Below, in pieces: positions 1 to 11,601 of a stretch of 64,000 nt of DNA. This DNA comes from Lamellibrachia columna (taxonomy: Eukaryota > Annelida > Polychaeta > Sabellida > Siboglinidae): NCBI GenBank assembly GCA_963662155.1, contig OY759269.1, positions 496,001 to 560,000 on the forward strand. Direction: 5' to 3'. The position numbers and the translations under genes are program-made. The notes below the pieces were generated by a model. The model worked only from the letters and a program-made list of their open reading frames with translations, had not been told where the DNA came from and did no database searches. Every line of letters starts with the position of its first letter. Within the stretch, counting starts at the first letter, position 1.

Positions 1-2760
1 AGAAAGGATATGGTGGAAACCACAAAACATGTTTTGTGGAATAACTAGTTTCTTGTCATAACAAGATAGGTAACCAGATTCTTGATTATAACAAGAACAA
101 TTATCTGCTGAACATTGAAAAAATATTAGGCAGATTTTATATCGCCATCTTATGACCCTATCATCAGCTCATCCTATTATATACATCATTACACGTTGCC
201 TTTCAGTATAAATTATATTAATAGATTATTCAATTGGCTGAATATCTTTAGCTATCCAGTTATGTCCCTACCTCCCCGTGGGGTATGTAAAAATGACGTT
301 GTCTCAAGCCATAAGTTTCTGCATGCTAGCACTAACAAATGCATAGAGTACAACCATTCGCGAAAGGTCAGGATATTTAATATGCATGCATACATTGGAC
401 AAACACGTGGTGCAGTTCATGCAGAAATTACAAAGAAACACGTTAGAAGGTCCGAATCAACTTTGAACATTTGAAACTGCCGGGTCTATGGGAGCGTAAA
501 AAACACAACTGCACACATGGAATTCAAAACGCACAATGAAGACCCAACTGCCCGTTTTCACTACATAATATAACGGGGACGCTCCACATAATGACCATAA
601 CGACGTGTCCACCTTCCCACGCTGTTAACGGTCAAGCAATTCGAAGTGATCATTGCGCTACTAGGACCGCCCATCCTCGCGGGGTGTTTGTAATAATGAA
701 ACTGAGCTAGCTCAGATGTGGAAGCAGAGAAGCAAGGAATATAATAATTTTCATTGCTACAAAAGCAGTTAGCAAGGATTGTCAGAAATGTATACTATTG
801 CCATTATACAAAATGGATTATAATGTGAATTGCATATATTAAAGCTATCTGATTTTGTAAAACTAAAAACTCCCAATATAATGTGTGAAACAAACAAAAA
901 GTTGTTACCAAATAATAATGCTGTGGTTATTCAACAGTTTATGACACAACACGTGAAAACTTAAGACAGTCGTTTGCAAGAATGACTCTAAAAGCCAAAT
1001 GTATATCTGTACAAGGTATACAATTATGAAATAAGCAAATTTGGACATATGTAATATAAAATGCGAGAACATGTACTGTCCATGTGAATACATTTATTCA
1101 AGTAGTGGTCCCATGATGGTGCGACAGCTACTATGTTATGTAATGTAATATTCTACATTCTTATGGGTTTGATGGGTTTAACATACAAAACTACTATCCC
1201 ACTGGAGAAAAAATTAGATAACAATGAGAGGAAGCGTGTAACTTGTTATGTTCATTACCTTGTTGCACTAACAAACATTGTCTAGGCTGTCAAAGAAGTA
1301 CCTTTTGAAATACCAGAGACAGCAAAGGAGGCTCAGTTGTAGACCATTCCGAAGACATGACAATGTTCCTGCTGCACATCATTGTTCACAACAGCAAATA
1401 TGGGTCGGACTGCAAACGTCAATAATGCAACCGAGCCAAATATGTGTTTCCTTCATAACAATCAGGCTCCATATCACCATCATTTAAGACGTCAAGCTGA
1501 ATGATGTGGCAGTCTAATATTTAGTTGGTATCAACCACATTTCCCTTTTGACACAAAACCGTGTACCTACCATCTCGAGTCAGCAACCGATGACTTCACT
1601 GACCACCAAGCCACTATAAAACAAACACAATATCCACAGTTGACAAAATAGTGTCAGTATGCGCTGTTCTTAGTTCACACGACAGCAGTTTGCTGTCGTG
1701 ATCCACAGTAGGAACCACGAGAAGGTGACACGCGCTTTTCCCACCACAAGTATTGTGTGCATGCAGTATAAGTGTGAAAAGTTGTGCCAGAAACTGAACC
1801 ATCTCCATCATTAGCTAGGATACCGCTACCAGTGGTCATTGGGGCCCATCTCTGTATCCTTTCAGAATATGGTCGAAGATGTTAGCAACATATCCTATAG
1901 AAAGATACATTTCATAATATTAGTATTTTCGTTTACTTTAACATGTTCTCAAGAAAATTGTACTTCTAAAACAAATGGAATTTTTTTTTGTCGAATATAA
2001 ATTAATTAAATATAATTTTGGAAGAGTATAACATGTCACCATATATAGGCTTTGTCAAAGCTGGTGTGTTTGGTCGCAAAATTATTGACAAGACTGCAAA
2101 AAACCTAACCCTAACCCTGGTCTGGTGAGTTTCCTGACATCTTGCAGCACATTCTTGAGTAACAGTTCCTCCTGCAATATTACTGCAGCCTTAGAACCTG
2201 AAAATAAAATACTACAAATATTACATATTGCAATATTTTGAGGATTTATTAGGAGTATGGAGATATGAATATTATAAGATTTGTCCAGTTAATTTCAAAA
2301 TGGGTTATTCTGTATGAGAAAATTTTCTGTATATTCTAAGCTAAAACTTGAGAAAAAAAAACTGTACATGTCTCTGTTAATTTGTATTCAGTAGTGGCTT
2401 CATTACCTGGAACAAGCCACTCTGGTTTGGTTTGTACCAAAAATAATTTAATTGTTAATTGAATTAAAGTTAATTGTTAATTTAATTGGACAATTTGGGA
2501 GGTTAATTTAATTGGAACATTTCTGATTTAATCGTAATTTAATTAATTAACTTTTCAAGTTAATTGCCCCATGCAAGGTAGTTTATGCAAAACTATCAGT
2601 AACTTTAATAAATGCATTTGTTATATGTAAATGCATCATTACAGTTGTAGATTTTAGTGATAATTACTAACATAGGTAGTCCTTGAATATATGGTATTAA
2701 ACTACGCTGAGTCAATATTATTGACCCCTAATGGCTTTTGCTGGTTGGTGAATAAATAAT
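1..2760. other. AT-rich DNA without a recognisable gene
   Basis: Only short open frames occur here, and none shows a protein family I know or convincing splice borders. A TTAATT-rich low-complexity patch lies near 2440-2560. I see no RNA gene or mobile-element protein. Confidence 0.6.
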
Positions 2761-2784
2761 ATTTGCATGGGATCTGGCATAGAC

Positions 2785-2948
2785 ACCAGATAGAAGGGAC
2801 CAATGGCTTTTACTGTCTCTTCCGAAAGACACAGGCAAAGTGGGGTAAACGAAATTGCCCAAGCTATGAAACGGCGGAGGGGGTATCAAACCCCGGTCCC
2901 TTCGACCAAAAGCTCGGCGCTCTATCACACGACTACCGTGCCACACTA
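2785..2948 (-). mobile_element. tRNA-derived SINE fragment
   Basis: Read on the minus strand from about 2948, the sequence has a pol III A-box-like stretch (TGGCACGGTAGTCG, then GATAGAGCG) and a B-box-like stretch (GGGTTTGATACCCC). A SINE-type body follows, including TTTCGGAAGAGACAGTAAA. This is the head-plus-body layout of a tRNA-derived SINE. No target duplication or tail was identified, so the borders are approximate. Confidence 0.55.
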
Positions 2949-3005
2949 ATGTTGTATTGAAAATCTCAGAGGAATGGAAAACCAAAAATGTACACAATAA
3001 TACTA

Positions 3006-3282
3006 ACTCTTCATCAATGGACTCCTCATCATTGGTCTCTTCTGCAGCATCCAGAATAGAGAGGTCAGATGGTTTCTAATCACTGGATGACTGTACTGGT
3101 GACGACAAGATGAAGGGAGAGGGCGATGGTGGCTCAGCTAATGGGACATCATCACCTGGAGTCTTCTTGGGTTTAGACATTAGACAGGGTGGCTCAAGTT
3201 GAATGTCGACAGAGGTATCATCCAAGCTGTACTGTGACCCTGTGTCACATGTCACCACCATGTCTGTCTGAATCTCTGGAAT
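3006..3282 (-). pseudogene. Probable host exon with an in-frame TAG
   Basis: On the minus strand an acceptor-like CTACATTCCAG precedes an open stretch rich in Ser, Pro, Asp and Glu. It includes the peptides MVVTCDTGSQYSLDDTS and PPSPSPFILSSPVQSSSD. A TAG follows at 3076-3078. The same frame then continues with similar acidic composition (LDAAEETNDEESIDEE) to a possible donor GAAGA|gttagt near 3006. The even composition on both sides of the TAG suggests one exon interrupted by a recent nonsense change, or a sequencing error. The sequence matches no family I recognise; it looks like a disordered linker. Confidence 0.4.
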
Positions 3283-3289
3283 GTAGAAT

Positions 3290-3857
3290 AATCATTTATG
3301 CAAAAAGAAAGTTCATAATAATTATGTATATTTGCTGACATACAGACTACACGCCAAAGATATAGTGGTAATAATGCTGAGAGAAATACAATTGTGATCT
3401 ATTTTCTTGCATGGTATATAAAAGTACTAATACTTATGTTGGTAAAGACAGACATTCATGACACAATTCTTTACAAATATTAATGATGTTTTCATTCACA
3501 TTTCCACTGTCTTTTGGCTTCATATATCAGGCACTGTCTTATTTTTAATAGACTTGTCTGGTTTTTGGTCTGCAGGTGGTATAAATCTACCACAGTTGCT
3601 ACAGGGCTTTCACAAAACCATAAAATTATGATATACTGATGGTCTCACCAGGCTCGAGCTCCCTCCCTAAAATTGCATGCCATAAGTTGTGAACATTTTT
3701 AACAGTTAGCTTGAAAATTGTAGATTTTGGGTCATCTTGCCCATGTTAATTTCCCTGCCCTTTCCGCCTGCAACTATAGATAAAATATTATGTGTCATTT
3801 TTGTAATAGTGGGTAGCAAAAATTCGCAATTGAATTGTTGCACAATTATTCTGATAT
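3290..3857. other. No gene seen
   Basis: AT-rich sequence leading into the minisatellite; nothing supported. Confidence 0.5.
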
Positions 3858-3864
3858 TTGACAC

Positions 3865-4470
3865 ATGGCTGGAAATACCACACACATACATATAGCTGGA
3901 GACACCACACACAGACAGATGGCTGGAGATGCCACGCACAGACAGATGGCTGGAGACACCACACACAGACAGATGGCTGGAGACACCACACACAGACAGA
4001 TGGCTGGAGACACCACGCACAGACAGATGGCTGGAGACCCCACGCACAGACAGATGGCTGGAGACACCACGCACAGACAGATGGCTGGAGATTCCACACA
4101 CAGACACATGGTTGGAGGCACAACACACAGACACATATCAGGCTGGAGATATATGGCTGGAGGCAATTCACACATACTGATGGCTGGAGACACCACACAT
4201 TAAAACATGGTTGGAGACACCACACACAGACACATGGCTGGAGACACCACACACAGACACATAACTGGAAACCCCACACATTAACACATGGCTGGAGACA
4301 CCACACACTAACACATGGTTGGAGACACCACACACTAACACATGGTTGGGACAGACACATGGTTGGAAACACCACACATATACATATGGCTGGAGACACC
4401 ACACAAAGATACATGGCTGGAGACACCACACACAGACACATGGCTGGAGACACTACACGCAGATATATGG
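3865..4470. repeat. 27-bp minisatellite
   Basis: About 20 tandem copies of a 27-bp unit with core GGCTGGAGACACCACACACA. The first third (about 3890-4090) is nearly homogeneous, and the later units vary in length and sequence. Because 27 is a multiple of three, several frames stay open on both strands and give Trp/His/Thr-rich or Cys/Val-rich repeat peptides. I do not read these as genes: no start context, splice signal or flanking unique coding sequence supports them. Confidence 0.9.
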
Positions 4471-4656
4471 CTGTAACCAGTTAGTCGTACTACATAAAAC
4501 ATACAACAGGATGGCATAAACCGTAACCAGTTAGTCGGACCACATAAAGTCCAGTATTGACGATTGGTCAACATTACATTAATGCAAGTAACGATACCTT
4601 TTGACAAGTTTGTACAATTTTGAAGAATTCATGGAACATCTCAAGATGTGCCTTAC

Positions 4657-4899
4657 CTTAATGACATCTTCACCAAAGTAACCTTCAAACGGCCTGTATT
4701 TGAACATTGTGACAACCCAGGCTAGCTTGCATGTTGCAAAATCCGTACCACATGTGTTTGGCAGTGACACCTCCAGTATAGTGACCGAATCAGAAATTAG
4801 TTTGGTGAGTTTATTCCACAGAGGGTGCCTTATATCGCAGGGCTGTGAGCAGTCTTGTTCAATGAGATTCATCAATGAGTTGTTCAAAAAAGTTATCCA
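4657..4899 (-). CDS. Probable host exon, unknown protein
   Basis: An open stretch of about 80 codons ends at a consensus donor, GTCATTAAG|gtaagg (exon end 4657). The peptide has ordinary globular composition, with Cys and aromatic residues, for example DIRHPLWNKLTKLISDS and LAWVVTMFKYRPFEGYFG. A TGA lies just upstream in frame, so an acceptor must lie between it and the open stretch, but I could not fix it. It may belong to the same minus-strand gene as the candidate exon at 3.0-3.3 kb. No domain is recognised. Confidence 0.4.
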
Positions 4900-5056
4900 T
4901 CAACGTATTAAAACAACCAATCAGCTAGCCAACACATGAAATTACCCATTCTGTTGGTGAATGAATGTATCAGAACCTCTGTTATTGGATAACTATAACT
5001 GTTCAATATACCATTGCTTCTCATTTCAAAGTCTCCTTTACACAAGTTGTGCAACT

Positions 5057-5992
5057 TTATTTTAACATCTGTCTAAAAATGTGCTGTATTATGGGGGATA
5101 TCTCTTTAGCAGTTTTCTTTAGTATTTTTGCAGGAATGTCGGATGGCCCTGGCGCTTTGTTGGAGTTTAGAGCTACAAGCTGTTTTATGATGCCGCTCCG
5201 ATTTCTAGGGTTTGAATTGAGGGAGATGGTGATGGCCTTTTGTTGGGATAGGAAGTTGTTCATTTGTAAAAAAACTGATTTGAAGAGGTCATTGAGAGCG
5301 TTTGCTTTGTCATGGTCGGCTGTTTTCAAGTCGTTATTTACTTTTAGTACTGGAATGCAAAGATTTTTTGTTTTATTTTGTTTTGTCTGATGAAAGACCA
5401 AAATTGTTTTGGATTTGTCGTCAAACTTTTTCCCATGTTGTTAATGTAACTGTTATAGGATTTGGTCACTTCTTTGGTGGATAATTTTCTTAAATTTTCC
5501 CAATGTTTTTTTTTTGGCTTTAGCATGAGTTTTGTCCCTTTTTCTCTGTAGGCTAATAATGCTTCTTGTGGTTCAGTGTAGGTGTTGTTTAGATTTTGTC
5601 ATGGGGCTAGCGATGGATTCTCCTATCAGGTTAGTGTAGTGTTTATGAAAGAAGTCCCAATTTGAGTTTACATCTTGTTTATCTGGTTTTCGAGTAAAGT
5701 ACTGCTGAGCAAGCTGGGTGCATTTCGCTTCAAGGGATTCCCAGTTTGCAGATCTGTAGTTGTATACTTTGTGTGGTGGTTTGTTTTTTCTGAGAATGGC
5801 TTCATGATCACTCATGCCAGCCACTGTGTTTATGGTGGAGATAAGGAATGGGTTTGATGTAAGTACTAGGTCTAATATATTTCCGGAATCTAATCGGTTG
5901 GGTTCATTTACTATATTAACTAGTCCAAATTCCACAACTATTTCAATTAGTTTGTTATGTTTCACAGTTGTTTGTTGGTTTGTTGCACACAC
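5057..5992 (-). pseudogene. LINE endonuclease tail and RT start
   Basis: Three successive minus-strand open pieces (5992-5573, 5526-5344, 5401-5057) overlap or abut in different frames. They carry the last endonuclease block (SDHEAI), a basic linker (KPKKKHWENLRK), and the beginning of the RT domain (PGPSDIPAKIL). Together they represent about 300 codons of one ancestral ORF with at least two frame breaks. The catalytic RT box (YADD type) is not present in the window for this copy, so it is inactive. Confidence 0.65.
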
Positions 5993-6676
5993 ATTCTCTC
6001 AGTCAATGTCAGGAAGGTTTAGATCTCCAGCTAGAATGACAGATGGGGTATCTTGTAGCTACGGTATAGGATGGAGAGAGATTCATGTAAGGCTTCTAGA
6101 GATGTGTAGTCATTTGGAGGTCTGTAGTAGGATGCCAGATAGATATATAGCTTTTTTATGCACAGAGTGTATTTTTGATCAAATAATTTCACAGGTTGTG
6201 TTTAGTTTGTCTTGGGGGCTGCTATAATGTCATTTCGGAGTGCTATAAAAACACCTCCACCGTGGATGTTACGATATTTTTGGATTGCTTAAGAATTTGT
6301 GGGTAGCACATAGTATGTGGGGATACTTGAGTTGAGTTTGGTTTTAACTAGAAAGATTATGTCAGGGTTTGTTGAGTTTATTGTTGCCTGCCATAGGGAT
6401 ACTTTGTTAGTACTCTTGATGCTGAATGCAGTTTATCAGCAGTTTAGGTTTACTTGTTATCTTTGCTCGGTCAGGAGTAGACGTATTAGCTGGATTTGGT
6501 GCAAATGTAGGGTTCGTATCATCAGAGATATTTGTGTAGTCACTGCTGTCTGGAAGTGACTCAAGGACTGAGTTAGGGTTTGGAGTATTAATGTTGCTGG
6601 TGAATAGATACACAGAATAGTTTGGCAATCCACAGCAAGAACAGAACCAAAGCACACTACGATATTTTAATTGTTC

Positions 6677-6958
6677 TTATGTGGTGTCATTAATTTGGAC
6701 ACATGCAGTATGGTACGAACTGTCACATTGATCACACTGTATGGCATGGTGGTGATCATGTACCTCATGGCTGCAGGTGCCACATGGATATTTTGGAGAG
6801 GGATCTGGGGTGGGACCAGGGTTTGTGAGAATGTACCCTGCTTGTATTATAAGGCCACACATATATAATAGAGATAGGGTATAGGGCTTAGTTGGCATCA
6901 TTTTTTTTTGCTTTGTGGTTGAGAACGTTGGGAATGGTGGCAGGTTTCTTGTCAGCAT
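6677..6958 (-). pseudogene. PHD-finger segment of the LINE ORF
   Basis: This 93-codon open piece is the amino-terminal part of the degenerate LINE. After a hydrophobic run near residues 27-42 comes a C4HC-type start of a PHD finger: Cys pairs in CGTC and CDQC, His-Cys in YHTAC. PHD fingers bind histone tails or small ligands; in LINE proteins they are thought to help targeting. It is cut by a stop after QINDTT, so the zinc finger lacks its last ligands in this frame. Confidence 0.6.
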
Positions 6959-7029
6959 GGCTGAGAATGTTGTTGTGGAATCCTCATTGTTGGTGGCAAT
7001 TTGATACAGGTACAGAGGCGAGAGTGGTG

Positions 7030-7636
7030 TAAAATAAAGTGGTTTTGAATTTTCTTGTGAAAGTATGTATTAGTAGATGTTTGCTATAACTTGCCTTTAG
7101 AGGGCTAAAGTCACATTAGATCAAATATGTACTAAACTGTTTAAAAGTGCATGTGCACGGTTTGGGCTAGTGCGAACATAGACAGATAGTCAGTAGGAAA
7201 TTTAGATGTGTGTTATGTCTGTGGTCCTCGGCTGACTCAGGAACTCTGGGTATATGAAAATACAGGGGTGGCAATAAAGCACCCGAAGAAGGGCCTGTTT
7301 CTTAGTACAAGATGTGATAAAAACAGGGTAGGATTAGAAATTCTAAGCTAAGTGTATCTAGTTTATATTTATAACTAATACACAGTATATTGAAATTTAA
7401 ATACATGCACTATTTTTAGTTGTGTTGGGGATGATTTGGGTTTCGCGAGTTTTAACGACTACAGTTTACATCCGTCATCTTGATTTGTTCAATGTTAAGC
7501 AAGGTAAACGCAGCTGATTGAGTAAATTTGGTTTAGGAACGTGTGATCTCTAACGTTATAACACGATTATATTCTGATTTTGACACTGTTGCATATCTGT
7601 AAGATTGGGGTGTAAAGAGCCTTTAGAAATGTCACG
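7030..7636. other. No gene seen
   Basis: Upstream flank of the LINE fragment, followed by plain AT-rich DNA. No feature is supported. Confidence 0.5.
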
Positions 7637-8035
7637 AACCTGTCACTATGAGACAGGATATGAAAAGACAGACACTAATCTGTCATTATGAGACAGGAGT
7701 TGACCAGACAGACACTAATATGTCACTATGAGACAGTAGATGACAAGACAAACCCGAACCTGTCACTATGAGACAGGAGATGACATAACTGACATAAACA
7801 TGTCACTATGAGACAGGAGATGACAAGACAGACATAAATATGTCACCATGAGTCAGGAGATGATAATAACACTGTTCCTAAGATGCAATAACTAAAGTAA
7901 TTTCCTTAAAAAAAAAAATTAATTAGTCACCATGAGACAGGAGATTACAAAATAAACACTAACATGTCGCTATGAGACAGGAGATGACAAGACAGACATT
8001 CACCTGTCACTATGAAACAGTAGATGAGAGTCATG
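7637..8035. repeat. 40-bp palindromic minisatellite
   Basis: A strict 40-bp period is seen: the TGTC motif recurs at 7641, 7681, 7721, 7761, 7801 and 7841, and after an interruption (about 7870-7922) at 7925, 7965 and 8005. Each unit holds a palindrome, CCTGTC-ACTATGA-GACAGG in its best form, with 5-6 bp arms and a 7-nt loop, followed by a spacer resembling AGATGACAAGACAGACA. Arms decay in some units without compensation (ATGTC/GACAGT). Confidence 0.9.
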
Positions 8036-8880
8036 GGTTAATTTCAATTGTTAATTTAAATAACTCAATTAATTAAATTTAATTAATTGATTAACAAGAA
8101 AAGGTAAAGGCTAAATTAACTTCACAAAACAGGGGTAATTTTATTTTATTTTATTGACAAATTCCAAATTAACTCTCAATTAAGTGCTTATTTAACAGTA
8201 GGTATTACTGTATAGTTCAAACCCACGTTACTCAGCCATTTCCAAAAGGCAGTCACCATTCCAGTGATTAGTCTGACAGAGATAAGGTTAAGGTATGTAT
8301 GAATGGGAGGGAGAATATCTCTCGACATTAATACTGTCTGTACCAACTGGAGTTACCTGGTCATTCAGGCACATGTGAATTGGAGGGAAGGCCTAGACAA
8401 TAGAATTTCCTCTTTTAGTGTGGTAAGTTAATGACAAATGGTGGCTTCTGCAAATCTACAAAATATTTATCTGGTAACCTGCAGCCAAATGGACCTATGC
8501 ATTAGACTATGTATCTATATATTTTCGGTATGTCCGCAAGCATACATATAACATGCAGAGAAAAGTAAAATAGCTTCAGTTTGGGTATTTTTACAGCGCA
8601 AACTGGTATCAAAAGCAAGCCAATTCAAGTGATACATGAGAAAATTTAAATACTAGTGTATAAAGGGGAAACCTAATGAGTTAGCATTAACACATTGCAT
8701 AAATAACACTTTGATGCATAGAAATTATGTATGTAGTTACCCGGTTTTGTTAATTTGGTGGTGGAATACTGGAGGAAACTCCACACCCTGCAAATCCTCA
8801 GCCACAAATTTACTTTCCTTTCAGAAAAGAACATTAATTTTAACAAGCATCTACAACTTTTAAAATGTGATCCAATACCA
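8036..8880. other. No gene seen
   Basis: A TTAATT-rich low-complexity stretch (8040-8130) is followed by AT-rich DNA with nothing I can support as coding or RNA. Confidence 0.5.
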
Positions 8881-8882
8881 AA

Positions 8883-9322
8883 TTTTTCTCTGACCCTTCT
8901 CCTTCTCTCCCATCGAATGGGGCGTGATAACGTTCCAGATAGAACGTCAGGCTCGCAGTTGTGAAAACCCTAGCTTGAACCGTCTTGCTGCCGTTTCGAA
9001 GCTTTGGCAATTTGCTTCACCGAACGTTGCCACAGCTCATTCGTTTGTATAAATGAGTACCTGGCTATATGCAGTTGTGATTACACGTACGAATGGTCTT
9101 CGAGCAGTAACTGCAGCATGACTGAGTGCTTCCCAGAGAAGTCGAGATGGAGTTTGAATGAACAGTTGTGCTAGGAGGTGAAGTGGAAAACACTTTGAAC
9201 ACTGAACGTACACTAACTGATGCGTACTATTATTTTTTGTGTAACCATGTTGAGAAAATTGCTGTAAACAGAACGATTACGTATCCTCAATAGAACCACA
9301 TGCATGTGTCGATACAATTAGA
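8883..9322 (+). mobile_element. SINE copy 1 plus shared flank
   Basis: This stretch is near-identical to 11602-12039 and to 39719-40139. Its first 330 bases match, with many changes, the reverse complement of the younger SINE at 16336-16675: TTTGGCAA, CGTTGCCACAGCTCA, GAATGAACA and GTGAAGTG blocks occur in the same order. It is therefore an old copy of the same tRNA-derived SINE in the plus orientation, carried with about 110 bp of extra flank. Confidence 0.7.
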
Positions 9323-9324
9323 AT

Positions 9325-10345
9325 GACGTGAGTCTGACTTTGTAATGAGTTGGTTGTATTTAGTCAGTTCTGTGTCATGGCGTGCAACACCCAGAACTGT
9401 CATGTTCCTGAGAACAAAAAGAAGAGTTGTGGTTGGATATGGGTTGTCGGAAGAGTTTAAAGTTAACATCGGTTAGAGGCAAGGAAATGTACCTTTACTC
9501 TTTATCATGGTGGTGGCACTAATCAGCAGGAAGATCAGCATAAAGGATGTTCTCAGGAAGGGGATGTATGCAAACGATCTGGCCATGATAGCAGACACAA
9601 ATCAAGAACTACAGGAAGTGGGTGTTCAAGAAGCACGGACGGATAATGAGCCGGGAGAAGACAGAAGAGATGTGGGTTTGACATCAGAGAGAGGACTTGA
9701 ACATTAGTTTGGATGATATGGAGTTCAACCAAGTGGATGGCTTTGTGTAACTTGGAGGAATGGTTAATGCGGATGAGCATTCAGAGGTAGAAATGCGATG
9801 CCGGATACAACAGGGAGCGAATGCTTCGGGAAAGGTAGAGGGAGTCATGTTGGACAGAAACATTTTGAAAAGGCTGAAAAGGAAAGTCATGAGAGCTTGT
9901 GTTACACAAGCATGCCTCAATCTGTACCTGGAGACAGTGGCGTTGACAGAACAACAACAGCAGCTGCAAGGTTGGTTCTGGTTTTGTCGAATAACACGAA
10001 CAAAGAGGGTTGACGAAAGAAAGATGAACGACCTGACGAAATATGTGATGCAACAAAACAGTTCAACAGGAAGATTGGTGAGAAGCAAGTTGAAATGGGC
10101 AGGCCACATGGTAAGCATGGATGCAGACATACTAGTAAAGAGAGTGGAAGAAAAAGGTGAAAAAATATCAAGGATGCAAGAAAAGGGGAACGAACAGATA
10201 AGATCGAAGGACTGCGTGAGGTAGGATATGAGAAGATCGGGGGAAGATGAAAGATGGAGAGGGGGAAGATGAAAGATGGAGAGGGGGCAGCCGATAGAAA
10301 AGTATGGAAAGAAAAAACAGAAAGAGTGACTCGACAATATTTTAC
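9325..10345 (+). mobile_element. RTE-like LINE 3' fragment, copy A
   Basis: Broken plus-strand frames give the end of an RT and its carboxy-terminal region. The palm-like block is ALISRKISIKDVL...YANDLAMIAD, where YAND replaces the catalytic YADD. Then come FVYLGGMVN and a thumb-like region, and finally KLKWAGHMV, which corresponds to the LRWAGHV block common in RTE-like LINEs. Stops and frame changes show it is dead. Five other copies or pieces lie in this window. Confidence 0.75.
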
Positions 10346-10748
10346 CTGAACCTAACCCATGAACATCAATGAAAAAAGAGGAAAAACACCGTTAGTTTGG
10401 TAAAAAAAACTTATGTTTAATAAATCCAATAATATGGTCAACATTTTCATAATCAGTGTATAAATTGTTTATGAGAAAAAACATTATTTGAATAGAATAT
10501 TTGTTAAATATTTACAAAATCAATCTCTCACATGTATCTCTGTTTAAGCAATATGCATTTTACCATATGGTTGTATTCATATAAACGACGTACTTTTCTT
10601 GACTACAGCATGCTCATAAAAATCAAATATCCTTTGACAAGAAGGATGTACAGTGAAATTATAAATAAAAACATTAAACAAATCAATCTGGTTACCAAAA
10701 CATAAGCCATTACTACTCAGCGCAAATACTGATTTATTAGAACAACTG
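10346..10748 (+). mobile_element. 3' region attached to RTE fragment A
   Basis: About 400 AT-rich bases (AATAAATCCAATAATATGG, ACAGCATGCTCATAAAAATC) follow the RTE coding remnant. They are repeated after the RTE pieces at 30426-30826, 32181-32575 and 45001-45370. The constant linkage suggests this is the LINE's 3' untranslated region or a neighbouring element copied with it. Confidence 0.6.
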
Positions 10749-11215
10749 TGAGCTCACTGTAAATCCAACACGCCGCTAACTTTGTCTGTTGCCAGGGCGG
10801 CTTCGCGATAATCTCGCGCTAAGTTTGCAGTCAACTGTTGAAACACGTCGAAGACGAGTGGGGATTGCGTCTCTACGTCGGTGATCGCGACGACGTCGGC
10901 GCCTCGAAAATAGGAGGCTTCGACAACGGCGACAATGTGGTCGTATGTTTGATGCGACAGTTCATCGACGACAGCGAACTCATGACGACGGCGCTCGGCA
11001 GCATCAAACCGCTGCCCAAATACATATTTGTCTTGCTCGACGTCACCCAATCTTCATCCATTCGCCCACGTCTACAGCAACTGCTCTTACAAGACTCTGC
11101 CTCCATCCAGGTCAAGTGAAGCACTGATGCACGACTCCGACGTCTCTTTGATGCGATACCAAATGCTAGTTTCGTTCCAGGACACACGTTAGATGATGTA
11201 AACATTATAGCAAAC
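10749..11215. other. GC-rich block with long overlapping open frames, copy 1
   Basis: This block is markedly richer in CG than its surroundings and is repeated at 32576-33029 with only a few differences. Open frames of 90-114 codons run on both strands at once (for example plus 10838-11119, minus 10873-11217). Such double openness is what GC-rich, stop-poor DNA gives by chance. I recognise no domain on either strand. It could be an old coding exon or part of an element. Confidence 0.35.
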
Positions 11216-11601
11216 AATCAATCATCTTTGATATAGCATTCAACGCTCCCCATCAAAGACACCGCGTGCGACACAAGTGTTGACTTTGTACCAGGATACA
11301 CGTGTGTAACAAACACTGATACGCAGACACGCTTCCCTGCCGACGTTTAATAAAAGCCACATGCCGTGATATGAGCTGGTATGCGCATTGAGCTATAGAG
11401 GCCTATGTTGCAACATTTGTTTTTGCGCGGTTTATTATTTTACTTTTCGTACTAGTGTTAGCAGTAAGATGCGCGCATGAGTAAGCTACAGCGTGGTGCG
11501 AACCATGGCCATATTAAATATTGCTAAACACTTGTACATGTCTGCATTAACAAACAAACGGCATATCTCCCTCCCGCGCTGCCTCCTCTCCCTTCCTCGC
11601 T
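11216..11601. other. No gene seen
   Basis: Between the GC-rich block and the SINE. The part 11204-11423 is absent from duplication copy 2, where the tyrosine-recombinase element sits instead. Confidence 0.5.

Larger units (their letters stand above)
5050..6990 (-). mobile_element. 5' part of a PHD-finger LINE, degenerate
   Basis: Minus-strand reading frames broken by stops and shifts give the order of a non-LTR retrotransposon. First comes a PHD-like zinc finger (6958-6677; CGTC, CDQCDSSYHTAC), with a hydrophobic stretch and the phrase TNPGP before it. A Ser/Pro/Asn-rich linker follows (about 6650-6400). Next is an APE-type endonuclease tail (about 5992-5573; LDLVLTSNP, GMSDHEAI). Last is the start of the RT region (5526-5057; NKAPGPSDIPAKILKK). 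The element stops near 5050, before the RT palm, so the 3' half is missing. PHD plus endonuclease plus RT fits LINEs of the Jockey/CR1 assemblage; I cannot name the clade. Confidence 0.75.

Noticed and set aside
2785..2948. Functional tRNA gene
   Set aside because: A and B boxes are recognisable but the cloverleaf stems do not close and a SINE body follows.
3788..4453. 221-codon Cys/Val/Trp-rich minus-strand ORF
   Set aside because: It is a reading of the 27-bp minisatellite; sister frames are equally open.
10754..11217. Minus-strand ORFs of the GC-rich block as a named protein
   Set aside because: Both strands are open and neither shows a known motif; naming it would be guesswork.
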